64,000 nt of DNA from Thalassotalea euphylliae (GTDB lineage: Bacteria; Pseudomonadota; Gammaproteobacteria; Enterobacterales; Alteromonadaceae), in assembly GCF_003390375.1 (NCBI RefSeq), contig NZ_QUOT01000001.1, forward strand, positions 1,736,001 to 1,800,000, given 5' to 3'. Position numbers and translations under genes: made by a program. A model generated the notes under the pieces. The model saw only the letters and a list, made by a program, of their open reading frames with translations. It searched no databases and was not told the origin of the DNA. Below, piece by piece: positions 17,201-27,225 of the stretch (position 1 is its first letter; each line of letters starts with the position of its first letter).

Positions 17201-18556
17201 ATGAAAAAATTGTCGTTAGTGATCAGCGCCGCATTAATTTCCAGTTCAATTGCGTTATCGTCAAGCCCAGCATTTGCCAACCTACCCCTTGCTGTTGAAG
17301 GCAAAACGTTACCAAGTTTAGCGCCTATGCTTGAGCGCACGACACCAGCGGTGGTTAGCATTTCGGTTAAAGGTACGCATGAGGTAAATCAGCGTGTACC
17401 AGATGCTTTCCGATTCTTCTTTGGTAATCCAAGACGTAACCAACAGCCGCAAGAGCGCCCATTCCAAGGGTTGGGCTCTGGCGTCATTATTGATGCAGAT
17501 GAAGGTTATATCGTTACCAATAACCATGTGGTTGATGAAGCAGATGAAATATTAGTAACGTTAAAAGATGGTCGTCAGCTAGAAGCGAAAAAAATCGGCT
17601 CTGACGCCGAAAGCGATATCGCACTGCTACAAGTCAAAGACGATGATTTAACGGAAATTAAAGTATCCGACTCAGATCAATTGCGCGTTGGTGATTTTGC
17701 TGTCGCTATTGGTAGCCCATTTGGTCTAGGCCAAACCGTCACTTCAGGTATTGTTAGTGCTTTAGGTCGTAGCGGGTTAAATATCGAAAACTTCGAAGAC
17801 TTTATCCAAACTGATGCCGCAATTAACAGTGGTAACTCAGGTGGCGCATTAGTCAATTTGCGCGGTGAATTAATTGGTATTAACACCGCAATTCTAGGTC
17901 CTAACGGCGGTAACGTCGGTATTGGTTTTGCCATTCCTAGTAACATGATGAACAACTTGGTCAAACAAATTATTGAGTTTGGTGAAGTTCGCCGCGGCGT
18001 ACTTGGTGTTGCTGGCCGCAGTGTTAACGGAGAAATTGCTAAGGCAATGGCCTTAGAAACTACCCAAGGTGGCTTTATTGAGCAAGTGGTTGCAGATTCT
18101 GCCGCTGCAGAAGCGGGCATTAAAGCCGGTGATGTTATTACCAAAGTTAATGGCAAAATGGTGAAAACCTTCGCTGAGCTACGCGGTAAAATTGGCTCAA
18201 TTGGCGCAGGTAAAAAAGTGAAGTTAACTGTCATTCGTGATGGCAAAGAAAAGCGCTTTACTGTGAAGCTAAAACAAGCTGAATCAGCCAATGTGGAAGC
18301 AGCCAGTATTCACCGTATGCTTGATGGCGCCGAGTTAGACAATGCCGCTGATGGCAAAGGCATTGAGATTACTGACGTTGAAGATGGCAGTGCGGCTGAG
18401 GCTGTCGGCCTACAAGCTGGTGATGTTATTACGGGGGTTAACCGCAAAGATATTGCCACCATTGCTGAGCTAAGAAACTACCTGAAAGACAACACGGGTG
18501 TATTAGCACTGAAAGTTGAACGTGGTAACCGTGCCATGTACTTAATGATTCGCTAA
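17201..18556 (+). CDS. degQ: periplasmic serine endoprotease DegQ (HtrA family)
   Basis: HtrA-family protease/chaperone that degrades misfolded periplasmic proteins. It has a signal peptide ending SPAFA at about residue 26, and the trypsin-like triad H109 (NNHVV), D139 (SDIALL) and S213 (GNSGG). Two PDZ domains follow (about 260-350 and 370-450). The length (451) fits DegQ better than the longer DegP. AAGGAG lies upstream of the ATG. No degS follows, unlike E. coli; a strong terminator closes the transcript. Confidence 0.94.
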   Translation: MKKLSLVISAALISSSIALSSSPAFANLPLAVEGKTLPSLAPMLERTTPAVVSISVKGTHEVNQRVPDAFRFFFGNPRRNQQPQERPFQGLGSGVIIDADEGYIVTNNHVVDEADEILVTLKDGRQLEAKKIGSDAESDIALLQVKDDDLTEIKVSDSDQLRVGDFAVAIGSPFGLGQTVTSGIVSALGRSGLNIENFEDFIQTDAAINSGNSGGALVNLRGELIGINTAILGPNGGNVGIGFAIPSNMMNNLVKQIIEFGEVRRGVLGVAGRSVNGEIAKAMALETTQGGFIEQVVADSAAAEAGIKAGDVITKVNGKMVKTFAELRGKIGSIGAGKKVKLTVIRDGKEKRFTVKLKQAESANVEAASIHRMLDGAELDNAADGKGIEITDVEDGSAAEAVGLQAGDVITGVNRKDIATIAELRNYLKDNTGVLALKVERGNRAMYLMIR

Positions 18557-18593
18557 CCCTGTAAATCAGTAACACCTAGCTTTTACTGATATT

Positions 18594-18631
18594 AAAAAAG
18601 CGCTGCTCTTGTCAAAAGGCAGCGCTTTTTT
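18594..18631. terminator. bidirectional terminator between degQ and darP
   Basis: AAAAAAGCGCTGC (18594-18606) pairs with GCAGCGCTTTTTT (18619-18631) around a 12-base loop. The A and T runs on both sides make it work for both convergent genes. Confidence 0.92.
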
Positions 18632-18660
18632 GTATCTGCTATCAGCTCGCTTAAGGGCAA

Positions 18661-19179
18661 CTAGCCTTGATAATGGGCTTTGATATAAGCCAGCAAATCT
18701 CGATTACTCTTACTAGGCTTATTGTTGGCCTGCTCTTTAGACGCTTGGCGAACTAATTGCCTCAACTTTTGACGTTCCATACCCGCGCACTGCGCCAATA
18801 AGTCTTCAACCTCTTGATTACCGCCGGCCAGTAATTGATCGCGCAGTAGTTCAAACTTTTCGTGTTGCTTGCTTTGCTGTTGATGCTTATTCGCTAATGC
18901 GTCCATTTCCGCTTTAAGCACATCAACATCCACCTCTGTCAGCAATTTCGCAACAAAACGGCTATGACGTTTTAACGCATCCGGTTTATTAAGGATTTTA
19001 TCAGCCAAAACCATCGCATCTTGCAACTCTTCGTTTAGTGGCAATTTATTGCGCTTCGCTTTAGGCAGACGAATAATGGTCAAGGCTAAATCCTGCAATT
19101 CATGCATGTAGCGTTTGACATCAGTTTTACTTACATAATCTTCATCGAATTCGTCGATATCGTGGTCTAAGTGGTGCAT
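18661..19179 (-). CDS. darP: ribosome biogenesis factor DarP (YjgA)
   Basis: DUF615/YjgA-family protein that binds late 50S precursors and supports peptidyl-transferase-centre maturation. The 172-residue, highly charged helical sequence fits (SKTDVKRYMHELQDLALTIIRLP near the N terminus, and a C-terminal RDLLAYIKAHY). The ATG at 19179 is taken rather than a GTG at 19188; neither has a clear Shine-Dalgarno. It is divergent from pmbA, the usual arrangement. Confidence 0.93.
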   Translation of the reverse strand: MHHLDHDIDEFDEDYVSKTDVKRYMHELQDLALTIIRLPKAKRNKLPLNEELQDAMVLADKILNKPDALKRHSRFVAKLLTEVDVDVLKAEMDALANKHQQQSKQHEKFELLRDQLLAGGNQEVEDLLAQCAGMERQKLRQLVRQASKEQANNKPSKSNRDLLAYIKAHYQG

Positions 19180-19297
19180 AATGATCACAAATCAAAGTCA
19201 GTTTCCCGCTATTATACAGCAAATGTACAACAAACACTCTTCGGGCAACGCTTAACTTAGGCGTAACAACTCGCCAGTACCTCATCGGAAGCAAGTA

Positions 19298-20641
19298 ATG
19301 AAAGAAGTCGATAGCATTAACACCCAAATTGATCATGTTAAAGGTCGCGTAGAGAACGCGTTAGCACTCGCCAAAAATCTAGGTGCTGACAACGCAGAAG
19401 TTGCCTTAAGCCGTCAACAGGGGTTAAGTGTTAACACCCGCATGGGCGAAGTCGAAAATGTCGAATTTACCAATGACGGTGCCCTTGGTATTACAGTATA
19501 CAAAGATGGACGCAAAGGTAGTGCTTCAACAGCTGATTTATCAGAAGAAGCGTTAAATAATGCAGTTAAGGCGGCTGTCGATATTGCCAAGTACACTTCA
19601 GTGGATGACTGTTCAGGTCTAGCAGATAAAGATCGCCTGGCAATGACGCCCGTTGAGTTAGAACTTTACCACCCGAAAGCGCTAACCACCGAAGAAGCCA
19701 TCGACATTGCCAAGCAATGTGAAGATGCAGCACTAGCAAGTGATGCACGTATTACTAACTCTGATGGTGCAACACTAGCTAGCTTTGAAGGTTTTAAGGT
19801 TTACGGTAATAGCCACGGTCAATTAGTAGGTTATCCAAGTACACGTCATAGCCTTAGTTGTGTCAGTATCGCGTCAGATGGCGACGATATGCAGCGCGAT
19901 TACGCTTATACGGTTAACCGCGACTTTGCGCAATTAGATGCACCAGAGCTTGTTGGCCAACAAGCAGCGAGCGAAGTTATTTCAAGGCTACATGCCGAGA
20001 AAATTAGCACTCAAAAAGTACCCGTCATGTTTCGTGCTGATATTGCTAATACCATTTTTGGTCATTTTATTGCAGCCATCAGCGGTGGTAATTTGTATCG
20101 CAAATCATCTTTCTTGTTAGATGCGTTAGGGCAACCTATTTTCCCAGAGCACCTAACGATCAGTGAACGCCCTCACCTAACCAAAGCATTAGCGAGTAGT
20201 AGTTTTGATGCAGAAGGCGTTGAAACTGTTGATCGCGAAATCATTAGCCAAGGACAATTAGAAACCTACCTTTTAACGAGCTATTCAGCGCGTAAGCTTG
20301 GCTTACAAACGACGGGGCACGCTGGTGGCATTCACAACTGGCTCGTTACCGCTAACGGTGGTGACTTTGACGCTATGCTGAAACAGCTTGGCACTGGCCT
20401 GTTAGTCACTGAATTAATGGGGCAAGGGGTGAATGTGGTCACTGGCGACTATTCGCGCGGTGCGGCAGGCTTTTGGGTTGAGAACGGTAAAATCGCTTAC
20501 CCTGTGTCAGAAATCACCATCGCAGGTAAACTACAAGATATGTTTAAGGGCATTGTTTCGATTGGCAAAGACACCGATATGCGCGGTAGCATTCGCACGG
20601 GCTCGTTATTAATTGAAGAGATGCAAATCGCAGGTAACTAA
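19298..20641 (+). CDS. pmbA: metalloprotease subunit PmbA (TldE)
   Basis: PmbA/TldE forms a heterodimeric metalloprotease with TldD, which acts on unfolded peptides such as microcin B17 and the CcdA antitoxin. The 447-residue sequence has the family signatures SRQQGLSVNTRMGEVENVE near the N terminus and the HAGGIHNWLV and GYS/DYSRGAAGFWVENG blocks late in the protein. PmbA itself lacks the zinc-binding HExxH of TldD, which is also absent here. tldD is not in this window. Confidence 0.95.
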   Translation: MKEVDSINTQIDHVKGRVENALALAKNLGADNAEVALSRQQGLSVNTRMGEVENVEFTNDGALGITVYKDGRKGSASTADLSEEALNNAVKAAVDIAKYTSVDDCSGLADKDRLAMTPVELELYHPKALTTEEAIDIAKQCEDAALASDARITNSDGATLASFEGFKVYGNSHGQLVGYPSTRHSLSCVSIASDGDDMQRDYAYTVNRDFAQLDAPELVGQQAASEVISRLHAEKISTQKVPVMFRADIANTIFGHFIAAISGGNLYRKSSFLLDALGQPIFPEHLTISERPHLTKALASSSFDAEGVETVDREIISQGQLETYLLTSYSARKLGLQTTGHAGGIHNWLVTANGGDFDAMLKQLGTGLLVTELMGQGVNVVTGDYSRGAAGFWVENGKIAYPVSEITIAGKLQDMFKGIVSIGKDTDMRGSIRTGSLLIEEMQIAGN

Positions 20642-20684
20642 GGTTCAGTTAAGACTACTCACCCAAAAAGCTTACCATTAAAAC

Positions 20685-20730
20685 AAAACGCGCTAGTTTA
20701 TGCTTTTAGGTAAAAACTAGCGCGTTTTTT
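20685..20730. terminator. bidirectional terminator between pmbA and mgtE
   Basis: AAAACGCGCTAGTTT pairs with AAACTAGCGCGTTTT across a short loop, followed by a T run on the plus strand and T bases on the minus strand. It serves the convergent pmbA and mgtE genes. Confidence 0.9.
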
Positions 20731-20798
20731 ATTGTCTGTTAGTTTTCTATTCGCCCTTTTCTACTTCTACCCGGGCTAGGCAGGCGACCTTAAGCAGC

Positions 20799-22157
20799 TT
20801 AAGTCAGTAATAGTGTCGCTGTACCTAGGAAAGCAAATATCCCCACAACATCGGTAATTGTCGTCAGAATGACACTGCCCGCCAGTGCTGGGTCAATATT
20901 CATTCGTTTTAACATCAGCGGAATCATCACTCCAGCGATCCCCGCTGCGGTCAAGTTCATTAGCATGGCAAAAGCAATAATGCCGCCAAGCGTCAAATCT
21001 TGCTTCCACACTGCCACCACTGTCGCTATTAAAAACGCCCAAATTAAGCCGTTTAAAAAGCCAACGGCTAGCTCTTTGTACAATAAGGAACGGGCATTAC
21101 TATCACCGACATGACCGAGCGCTAGACCACGAATAACCAAGGTTAATGTTTGGTTACCCGCAACACCGCCCATACTGGGTACCAGCGAGTTCAATACCGC
21201 AAGAATTGCTAGTTGGCTAAATATGCCTTCGAACATGCTAGTTACGGCAACTGCGAGCAATGCAGTGATCAAGTTAACACCAAGCCACACGGAACGCTGG
21301 CGCGTACTTTTGATGACGGGCGCGAAAGTATCGGCCTCGTCATCAAGACCCGCCATACTCATCATTGAATGCTCTGCTTCTTCACGAATAATATCAATCA
21401 CATCATCAATCGTAATACGACCGAGCAAACGCCCTTCTTCGTCAACAACAGGCGCTGAAATCCAGTCGTAACGTTCAAATAATGCCGCAACATCATTTTC
21501 AGGCATATCAGGGGCTACCGCTTCAATATCTGCGTCAATTAGATTAGAAACGACAGTTTCAGGCTTTGAAGTGACGATGGCTGATAACGACACCGCGCCA
21601 ATAAAGCGATCGTGGCGATCAACCACATAAAAACTATCAGTGGCTTCTGGCAATTCACCTTTTAGGCGCAAATAGCGCAATACCACATCAACGGATACGT
21701 CTGGGCGAATAGTGATGGTATCGGTATTCATGATACCACCAGCGGTATCTTCTTCGAACGATAACGCCGTTTCGACCCTAGCCCGGTCTTGCGTGTCCAT
21801 ACTTTGTATGACTTCTTGGTAGACACTATCAGGTAGGGTACGCAGTACTTCGGCTAAGTCGTCAACATCCATCCCTTCAGCGACTTCAGCAACCTTTTCT
21901 GGTCGCATGCTCTTCAAAATGCCCTTACGCACTTCTTCATTGAGCTCTTCAAGCACTTCACCTTGGTGATCAGGATCGATAAGTTGCCACAACACAGGGC
22001 GGCTTTTAACGGTGGAGGATTCGAGTATCAGCGCGAGATCATAGGCAGGCAATTTTTGCAGTAGTTTGCGAACATAAACGAACATACCACTACCAAGTGC
22101 TTCGTTTACCTCTTGCAGTCGTTGTTGATTAAATTCTTGTTCTGATATTTCCGGCAT
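20799..22157 (-). CDS. mgtE: magnesium transporter MgtE
   Basis: MgtE-family Mg2+ channel, 452 residues. The order is a cytoplasmic superhelical N domain (about 1-130, with DVDDLAEVLRTLP), a tandem CBS pair (about 130-255), a plug helix, and a five-helix transmembrane domain (about 285-452) containing the pore segment PSMGGVAGNQ. The cytosolic domains sense Mg2+ and close the pore in the family. It stands alone, convergent with pmbA. Confidence 0.95.
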   Translation of the reverse strand: MPEISEQEFNQQRLQEVNEALGSGMFVYVRKLLQKLPAYDLALILESSTVKSRPVLWQLIDPDHQGEVLEELNEEVRKGILKSMRPEKVAEVAEGMDVDDLAEVLRTLPDSVYQEVIQSMDTQDRARVETALSFEEDTAGGIMNTDTITIRPDVSVDVVLRYLRLKGELPEATDSFYVVDRHDRFIGAVSLSAIVTSKPETVVSNLIDADIEAVAPDMPENDVAALFERYDWISAPVVDEEGRLLGRITIDDVIDIIREEAEHSMMSMAGLDDEADTFAPVIKSTRQRSVWLGVNLITALLAVAVTSMFEGIFSQLAILAVLNSLVPSMGGVAGNQTLTLVIRGLALGHVGDSNARSLLYKELAVGFLNGLIWAFLIATVVAVWKQDLTLGGIIAFAMLMNLTAAGIAGVMIPLMLKRMNIDPALAGSVILTTITDVVGIFAFLGTATLLLT

Positions 22158-22379
22158 AACTCACCCTGCGCCGACTGATTTACTGGCTAACTAACTGAGA
22201 GACATTGACGATATCGATGTCGCGAGTAACGATAAGTATGCGATTATTAGCTTAACGCTTGATGACAACTTGGCAACAGTTTAAACCATGTAGCATTAGT
22301 TACTGCACTGCCAGCAAGTGTATATGAGTTGCTTGTATTTTTCAGCTTTTAATTTGGCTAAGCCTAAGATTTTTCGACT

Positions 22380-22655
22380 TTATTCTGCTTCATCGAAGCG
22401 CTGGTTGATGAGTTGGCAAACACTTGCTAGGGCTTGCTCGGCATCATCACCATCGGCAGTTACCTTTACAACTTTACCTTGGCCACCCGCGAGCAACATG
22501 ATTGCCATGATGCTACTCGCATCAGCGCTATTGCCATCTAAGGCTAAGGTAATTTGTGCACTAAATTGTTGGCTTAATTGCGCAAGCTTAGTGGCGGCAC
22601 GGGCGTGTAATCCCAGTTTATTAATGATTTCAATATCTTTGGATACGCTTGCCAT
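22380..22655 (-). CDS. ptsO: nitrogen-PTS phosphocarrier NPr
   Basis: HPr-fold phosphocarrier of 91 residues with the phosphorylatable H17 in LGLHARAATKL. It accepts phosphate from EI-Ntr and passes it to PtsN. Its place at the end of the rpoN-hpf-ptsN-rapZ cluster identifies it as NPr rather than sugar HPr. A gap of 113 bp separates it from rapZ. Confidence 0.93.
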   Translation of the reverse strand: MASVSKDIEIINKLGLHARAATKLAQLSQQFSAQITLALDGNSADASSIMAIMLLAGGQGKVVKVTADGDDAEQALASVCQLINQRFDEAE

Positions 22656-22768
22656 TGCAACCTCTTAGTTCTTGTTATTAGTAATTAGCGATTTGCGCTG
22701 CTTAGCTTACGTTGGTGCTTCGCTCAGCTTGCCTTAGTAATATGGCTCAGTGGTGAGCACAATGCTTG

Positions 22769-23623
22769 TTAAGTACTTTTTATCTCAATATCGCGATGAC
22801 GCGATTGCACATCTTCACGCTCTTTGCGGAAGTTTCCAGCAAGTAATTCAGCAATATAGACTGAACGATGCTTACCACCAGTACAACCAATCGCTATTGT
22901 CACATAACTACGGTTATTTCGCTCTAGGTGCGGCAACCAAGTCATTAAAAAACTATTAATTTGCCAAACAAACTTAGTGACAATCGGCTGGCTAGCGAGA
23001 AAGTCACGGACGGGTTGGTCTAAGCCAGTTTGCGATTTTAACTCTTTGTCCCAGAACGGATTAGGGAGGAATCGTGCATCAAACACGTAATCAGCATCAG
23101 CAGGAATACCGTGTTTAAAGCCAAAGGATTCAAACACTAGCACCATAGCCCCTGTTTTCTTACCAAGTATGCGTTCACGTACGAGATCGGCTAACTGGTG
23201 CGGCGATAGCTGGCTAGTATTCATATATAAGTCAGCGCGAGTTGAAACAGGCTCAAGCAGTTTTTTCTCTAATTCTAATGCTTGGTCAAGTGCGATATTT
23301 TGTCTGATCAGCGGGTGCAAACGGCGTGTTTCGCTAAAACGACGGATTAGGTCGTTGTCGTTAGCATCAAGGTACAGAATGGTCAGCTCTACGGCAGCAG
23401 GCAGATAATCTAGAATCTCATGAACGTCTTTGGGCTCAGCCGGCAAATTACGAACATCGAGCGATACACCAACGTTTTCGTATTCGTTGATTACTGTATG
23501 GGTAAGCGCAGGTAGTAAGTTAACTGGAATATTATCAACGCAGTAATATCCTAAATCTTCCAGAACTCTGAGCGCAACAGATTTGCCAGAGCCTGAACGA
23601 CCACTGACGATAATAAGTTTCAT
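22769..23623 (-). CDS. rapZ: RNase adapter protein RapZ
   Basis: RapZ is a P-loop protein that in enterobacteria guides RNase E to the GlmZ small RNA, controlling glucosamine-6-phosphate synthase. Walker A is GRSGSGKS (8-15). The C-terminal domain carries the conserved IGCTGGKHRSVYIAE block. At 284 residues it is full length. It is 13 bp from ptsN in the conserved nitrogen-PTS cluster. Confidence 0.95.
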   Translation of the reverse strand: MKLIIVSGRSGSGKSVALRVLEDLGYYCVDNIPVNLLPALTHTVINEYENVGVSLDVRNLPAEPKDVHEILDYLPAAVELTILYLDANDNDLIRRFSETRRLHPLIRQNIALDQALELEKKLLEPVSTRADLYMNTSQLSPHQLADLVRERILGKKTGAMVLVFESFGFKHGIPADADYVFDARFLPNPFWDKELKSQTGLDQPVRDFLASQPIVTKFVWQINSFLMTWLPHLERNNRSYVTIAIGCTGGKHRSVYIAELLAGNFRKEREDVQSRHRDIEIKST

Positions 23624-23636
23624 AGTGTGCTTACCG

Positions 23637-24089
23637 TTATTCCGCTTGGTTAATCAACTCGTAAAGTTCATGATTACTAGTACATTTACGAATTTTTTTA
23701 TTGATTTGTTTGTTGCTAAGCAGCTTAGCAATACTTTGCAGCGTGGATAAGTGATCTTTACAACAGTCTTCAGGCACAAATAACGCCACGAAGATATCAA
23801 CAGCGCGGTTATCAATCGCATCAAACGCCACTGGCTGTTCAGTGGTCATCAGTACTGCCACAACTTGATTCGTGCCAGTAAGGCGACCGTGTGGTATTGC
23901 AATACCATTGCCAATGCCTGTGCTGCCCATTTTTTCACGAGCCAGCAAACTTTGCAGCAATTCAAATGTTGAGTGTTCAGGGATGTGACTAGTTGCAATA
24001 CTGCAAATTTGCTCGAGGATTTTCTTTTTGCTTGACAGTGGGACTGCACAGGATGTGCAGTCCTCGGTTAGTATATCTTGCAGCTTCAT
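23637..24089 (-). CDS. ptsN: nitrogen regulatory PTS IIA protein
   Basis: EIIA-Ntr, the terminal acceptor of the nitrogen PTS, which regulates potassium transport and other targets by phosphorylation state. The phosphorylated histidine is H67 in GIAIPHGRL. The 150-residue length is normal. It is 3 bp downstream of hpf, so translational coupling is likely. Confidence 0.94.
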   Translation of the reverse strand: MKLQDILTEDCTSCAVPLSSKKKILEQICSIATSHIPEHSTFELLQSLLAREKMGSTGIGNGIAIPHGRLTGTNQVVAVLMTTEQPVAFDAIDNRAVDIFVALFVPEDCCKDHLSTLQSIAKLLSNKQINKKIRKCTSNHELYELINQAE

Positions 24090-24092
24090 AGT

Positions 24093-24380
24093 TTAATGCT
24101 GAGTAATTTTTCCTTTGTATTTAAGGATTTGGCGGTCAAGTTTATCAATGAGCGAGTCAATTGATGCGTACATGTCTTGATTTTGTGCTGAGGCGTGAAC
24201 CTCTGTGCCGTTGAGGTGAACTGTCGCCTCGGCTTTTTGGTTTAATTTTTCTACGGTAAGAACGACGTATACATTGTTGATGTGATCGAAATGTCGCTCC
24301 AGCTTTGCAAACTTAGTGTTAACGAAATCGCGTAATGAATCTGTCACTTCTACGTGGTGGCCTGATAAATTAATTTGCAT
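24093..24380 (-). CDS. hpf: ribosome hibernation promoting factor (short HPF)
   Basis: Short-form hibernation factor that binds the 30S decoding centre and, with RMF, promotes 100S dimers. At 95 residues it has the family start MQINLSGHHVEVTDSLRDFV and the DMYASIDSLIDKLDRQI helix. It lacks the C-terminal dimerisation domain of long HPF. It lies directly after rpoN in the conserved order. Confidence 0.94.
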   Translation of the reverse strand: MQINLSGHHVEVTDSLRDFVNTKFAKLERHFDHINNVYVVLTVEKLNQKAEATVHLNGTEVHASAQNQDMYASIDSLIDKLDRQILKYKGKITQH

Positions 24381-24407
24381 AAGCTTTATTCCTCATTGCT
24401 TGAATAC

Positions 24408-25916
24408 TTAAAGTAGACTTTTTCTTTGATTTGACGGTGGAATAGATAAGGACTCTCGGTACTTAGCTATTGTCCGTCGCGCAACATTAATCCCTTGCTC
24501 TGCTAATAGTTCCGCCATTTTGCTATCACTTAATGGTTTCGATGGAGTTTCTGCTGAGACAAGCTTTTTAATTAATGCTCTGATAGCAGTAGATGAACAT
24601 TCCCCTCCATTTTCCGTACTAACATGACTAGAAAAGAAGTATTTTAATTCGAAAATACCTCTAGGCGTGTGCATGAATTTTTGCGTGGTTACACGCGATA
24701 TGGTTGACTCATGCATATCAACCGCTTCTGCGATGTCGTTTAACACCATCGGGCGCATCGCTTCTGGCCCGTATTCGAAAAAGCCTTGCTGACGCTGAAC
24801 AATACAGTTTGACACTTTTAGTAGCGTTTCGTTGCGGCTTTCTAAACTTTTAATAAACCATTTGGCTTCTTGCAGGTTTGAACGGATAAACTGATTATCG
24901 TCCGATGACTTCATACTTTTGGTCATCGCTGCGTATTGCTGGTTAATTGATAATCTTGGTGCTGTACTTGGATTAAGCTCAACCACCCAGCGACCATTTT
25001 TCTTTTCCACAGAAACATCTGGGATAACGTACTGATCATCACCTTGCACTACCGCATCACCAGGTCTTGGGTTTAACGACTGGATCAGGCGCAGTGCCTC
25101 GCGCAGCTGGTCTTCCTTGAGCTTGGTTTTTCGCATTATTTGACGATAGTCACGATTACCCAATAAATCAATGTGCTCGCTAATGATCAGCTTACTTTCT
25201 GCTAAATACGGTGTGTCGTTATCGAACTGATTCAATTGAATCAATAAACATTCAGGAATAGAGCGCGCTGCGACCCCAATAGGATCGAACATATTAATAC
25301 GCTTTAATACCGCTTCAACTTCATCAAGTTCAACTTCTTCAAGACCTAGACTTTCCAAAATATCTTCGGCAGAAACGGTTAGGTAACCAGCATCGTCAAC
25401 GGCATCGATAATTGCCATAGCAATGGCTTCATCGGTTTCACTAAAGGGTGTTAGCTCCATTTGCCAGTGCAAGTGGTCTTGAATAGAATCGGTGGTTTCA
25501 CCTTGATAAACGTAGTCATCACTGCCTGCAGTGCCAATGCCTGAGCTACTTACACCTGCACTAAATGACTCATCCCAAGTGGTATCAATACTCAACTCTT
25601 CTGGAATGTCATTTTTTTCCATCGCCTCAGTAGTGCTGACCTCATCAGCGGTAGGCATAGCATCTTCAGAACCATCTGTTGTCACCTGCTCGGTCGTTGC
25701 CGTAGCAGAATAAGCATCGTCTATAGACTCGCTGTCATTACTTTCCGATGAGGCACTCGCCGACTCATCCACTTCAAGCAGTGGATTGCTCTCCAGCGCT
25801 TCTTGAATCTCTTGTTGAAGGTCTAATGTTGATAATTGTAGTAACTTGATAGCCTGCTGAAGTTGCGGCGTCATCGTAAGTTGCTGACCAATTTTTAACT
25901 GCAATGATGGACGCAT
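24408..25916 (-). CDS. rpoN: RNA polymerase sigma-54 factor
   Basis: Sigma-54, which recognises -24/-12 promoters and needs AAA+ activators. The 502-residue protein has the activator-interaction region I at 1-50 (glutamine- and leucine-rich), an acidic region II (about 55-130), the core-binding domain, and the C-terminal DNA-binding domain with the RpoN box ARRTIAKYRE. It is 61 bp after lptB. The cluster order is the same as in E. coli. Confidence 0.96.
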   Translation of the reverse strand: MRPSLQLKIGQQLTMTPQLQQAIKLLQLSTLDLQQEIQEALESNPLLEVDESASASSESNDSESIDDAYSATATTEQVTTDGSEDAMPTADEVSTTEAMEKNDIPEELSIDTTWDESFSAGVSSSGIGTAGSDDYVYQGETTDSIQDHLHWQMELTPFSETDEAIAMAIIDAVDDAGYLTVSAEDILESLGLEEVELDEVEAVLKRINMFDPIGVAARSIPECLLIQLNQFDNDTPYLAESKLIISEHIDLLGNRDYRQIMRKTKLKEDQLREALRLIQSLNPRPGDAVVQGDDQYVIPDVSVEKKNGRWVVELNPSTAPRLSINQQYAAMTKSMKSSDDNQFIRSNLQEAKWFIKSLESRNETLLKVSNCIVQRQQGFFEYGPEAMRPMVLNDIAEAVDMHESTISRVTTQKFMHTPRGIFELKYFFSSHVSTENGGECSSTAIRALIKKLVSAETPSKPLSDSKMAELLAEQGINVARRTIAKYRESLSIPPSNQRKSLL

Positions 25917-25977
25917 TTAAGTCTAACGGTTTCCTTTTGTTGTATTCTTTTATTCAAGTAAAACGCTAATGATTTAA

Positions 25978-26712
25978 CTATAGCGTGAATTGCTCACCTA
26001 GGTATACATCTCTTACTTGCTGATTCGCCAAAATTTGTTCTGAATCACCTTCAGCGATTAATTCTCCGTGACTAACGATATATGCATGCTCACACACATC
26101 AAGTGTTTCGCGGACATTGTGGTCAGTGATCAAAACGCCAATGCCACGCTGCTTTAAATGCAAAATAATCTTTTTAATATCACCAACTGAAATTGGGTCT
26201 ACACCAGCAAAAGGTTCATCTAGCAAAATAAACAATGGGTCGGCCGCTAGCGCTCTGGCGATCTCGACACGACGACGTTCACCACCCGATAAACTCATGC
26301 CCGTATTATCTCTTATATGGCCGATATTGAATTCTTCAATAAGCAATTCAAGTTTTTCTTCACGCTCAACTTCCGTTAAGTCTTTGCGTGTTTGCAAGAT
26401 CGCCATGATGTTTTGATAAACCGTCAGTTTGCGAAAAATAGACGCTTCTTGCGGCAAATAGCCAATACCGCGACGCGCGCGCTCATGCATAGGCAACAAA
26501 GTTAAATCATCTGCCCCTAAAGTGATTTCACCGCTATCGTTCGGCACTAAGCCAACAATCATATAAAACGACGTGGTTTTACCCGCACCATTAGGGCCAA
26601 GTAAACCCACAATTTGTCCAGTACTGACCGACAAGCTGACATTTTTAACAACCTGTCGACCTTTATAAGCTTTTGCTAAGCCAGACGCGGTAAGTGTTAC
26701 TTCTTGTGTCAT
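25978..26712 (-). CDS. lptB: LPS export ABC ATPase LptB
   Basis: ATPase of the LptB2FGC complex that extracts LPS from the inner membrane. Walker A is GPNGAGKT (39-46), the signature is LSGGERRR and Walker B precedes DEPFAGVDP. The 244-residue length is standard. It follows lptA by 3 bp, so the two are probably co-translated. The permease genes lptF and lptG are not in this window. Confidence 0.96.
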   Translation of the reverse strand: MTQEVTLTASGLAKAYKGRQVVKNVSLSVSTGQIVGLLGPNGAGKTTSFYMIVGLVPNDSGEITLGADDLTLLPMHERARRGIGYLPQEASIFRKLTVYQNIMAILQTRKDLTEVEREEKLELLIEEFNIGHIRDNTGMSLSGGERRRVEIARALAADPLFILLDEPFAGVDPISVGDIKKIILHLKQRGIGVLITDHNVRETLDVCEHAYIVSHGELIAEGDSEQILANQQVRDVYLGEQFTL

Positions 26713-26715
26713 CGG

Positions 26716-27225
26716 CTATTTATCACTTTTTGCTTTAGGTTTTAAAATAGTGGTTACCGACTGGTTACTGCCACCTTCGGCTTCCAATTGCTCGGTTAGC
26801 GTGTTGTACACGATTTTTTCACCACTAACCTCACTACCTGCTTGCGTCAGCAATGCATTGCCCGAGATGGTGATAGTGAAAGTTAAAGGCTCATATTTAA
26901 TTTCGTTGGCTTGCAAACGAATCTTACTGCCATCTTCAAGCAGTTGTTCAAATGTTGCAGGTTGCCCTTTAGCCACATAGGTTTGTACGTCTTGATCTTT
27001 TTGACTAAAAACTTGCACGAGGTCAGCTTTAATTTTCAATGAACCTTGTGAAATCACTACATCATCTAAGTAGCTGGCAATTTTGTTCTTTAAGTCACCT
27101 GCTTGACGCCCTGCCGAGATATGAATTTCTTGCTCAAGGTCAATTTTTGCAGCAAGTGCCGGAGTGCTGATCACACTCGCGAGCGCTAGGCTAGCTAGCA
27201 GCTTTTTTATAAATAGTTTGTACAT
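26716..27225 (-). CDS. lptA: periplasmic LPS-bridge protein LptA
   Basis: LptA forms the beta-jellyroll bridge that carries LPS across the periplasm. A signal peptide (about 1-25, ending PALAA) is followed by the OstA-like domain beginning at about residue 30. The protein is 169 residues. Its start overlaps the end of lptC by 35 bp, a normal arrangement in this cluster, suggesting translational coupling. Confidence 0.93.
   Translation of the reverse strand: MYKLFIKKLLASLALASVISTPALAAKIDLEQEIHISAGRQAGDLKNKIASYLDDVVISQGSLKIKADLVQVFSQKDQDVQTYVAKGQPATFEQLLEDGSKIRLQANEIKYEPLTFTITISGNALLTQAGSEVSGEKIVYNTLTEQLEAEGGSNQSVTTILKPKAKSDK

Noticed and set aside
17677..18291. 204-residue minus-strand frame opposite degQ
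   Set aside because: It lies entirely antisense to a well-supported protease, has low-complexity proline/serine-rich composition and no family features.
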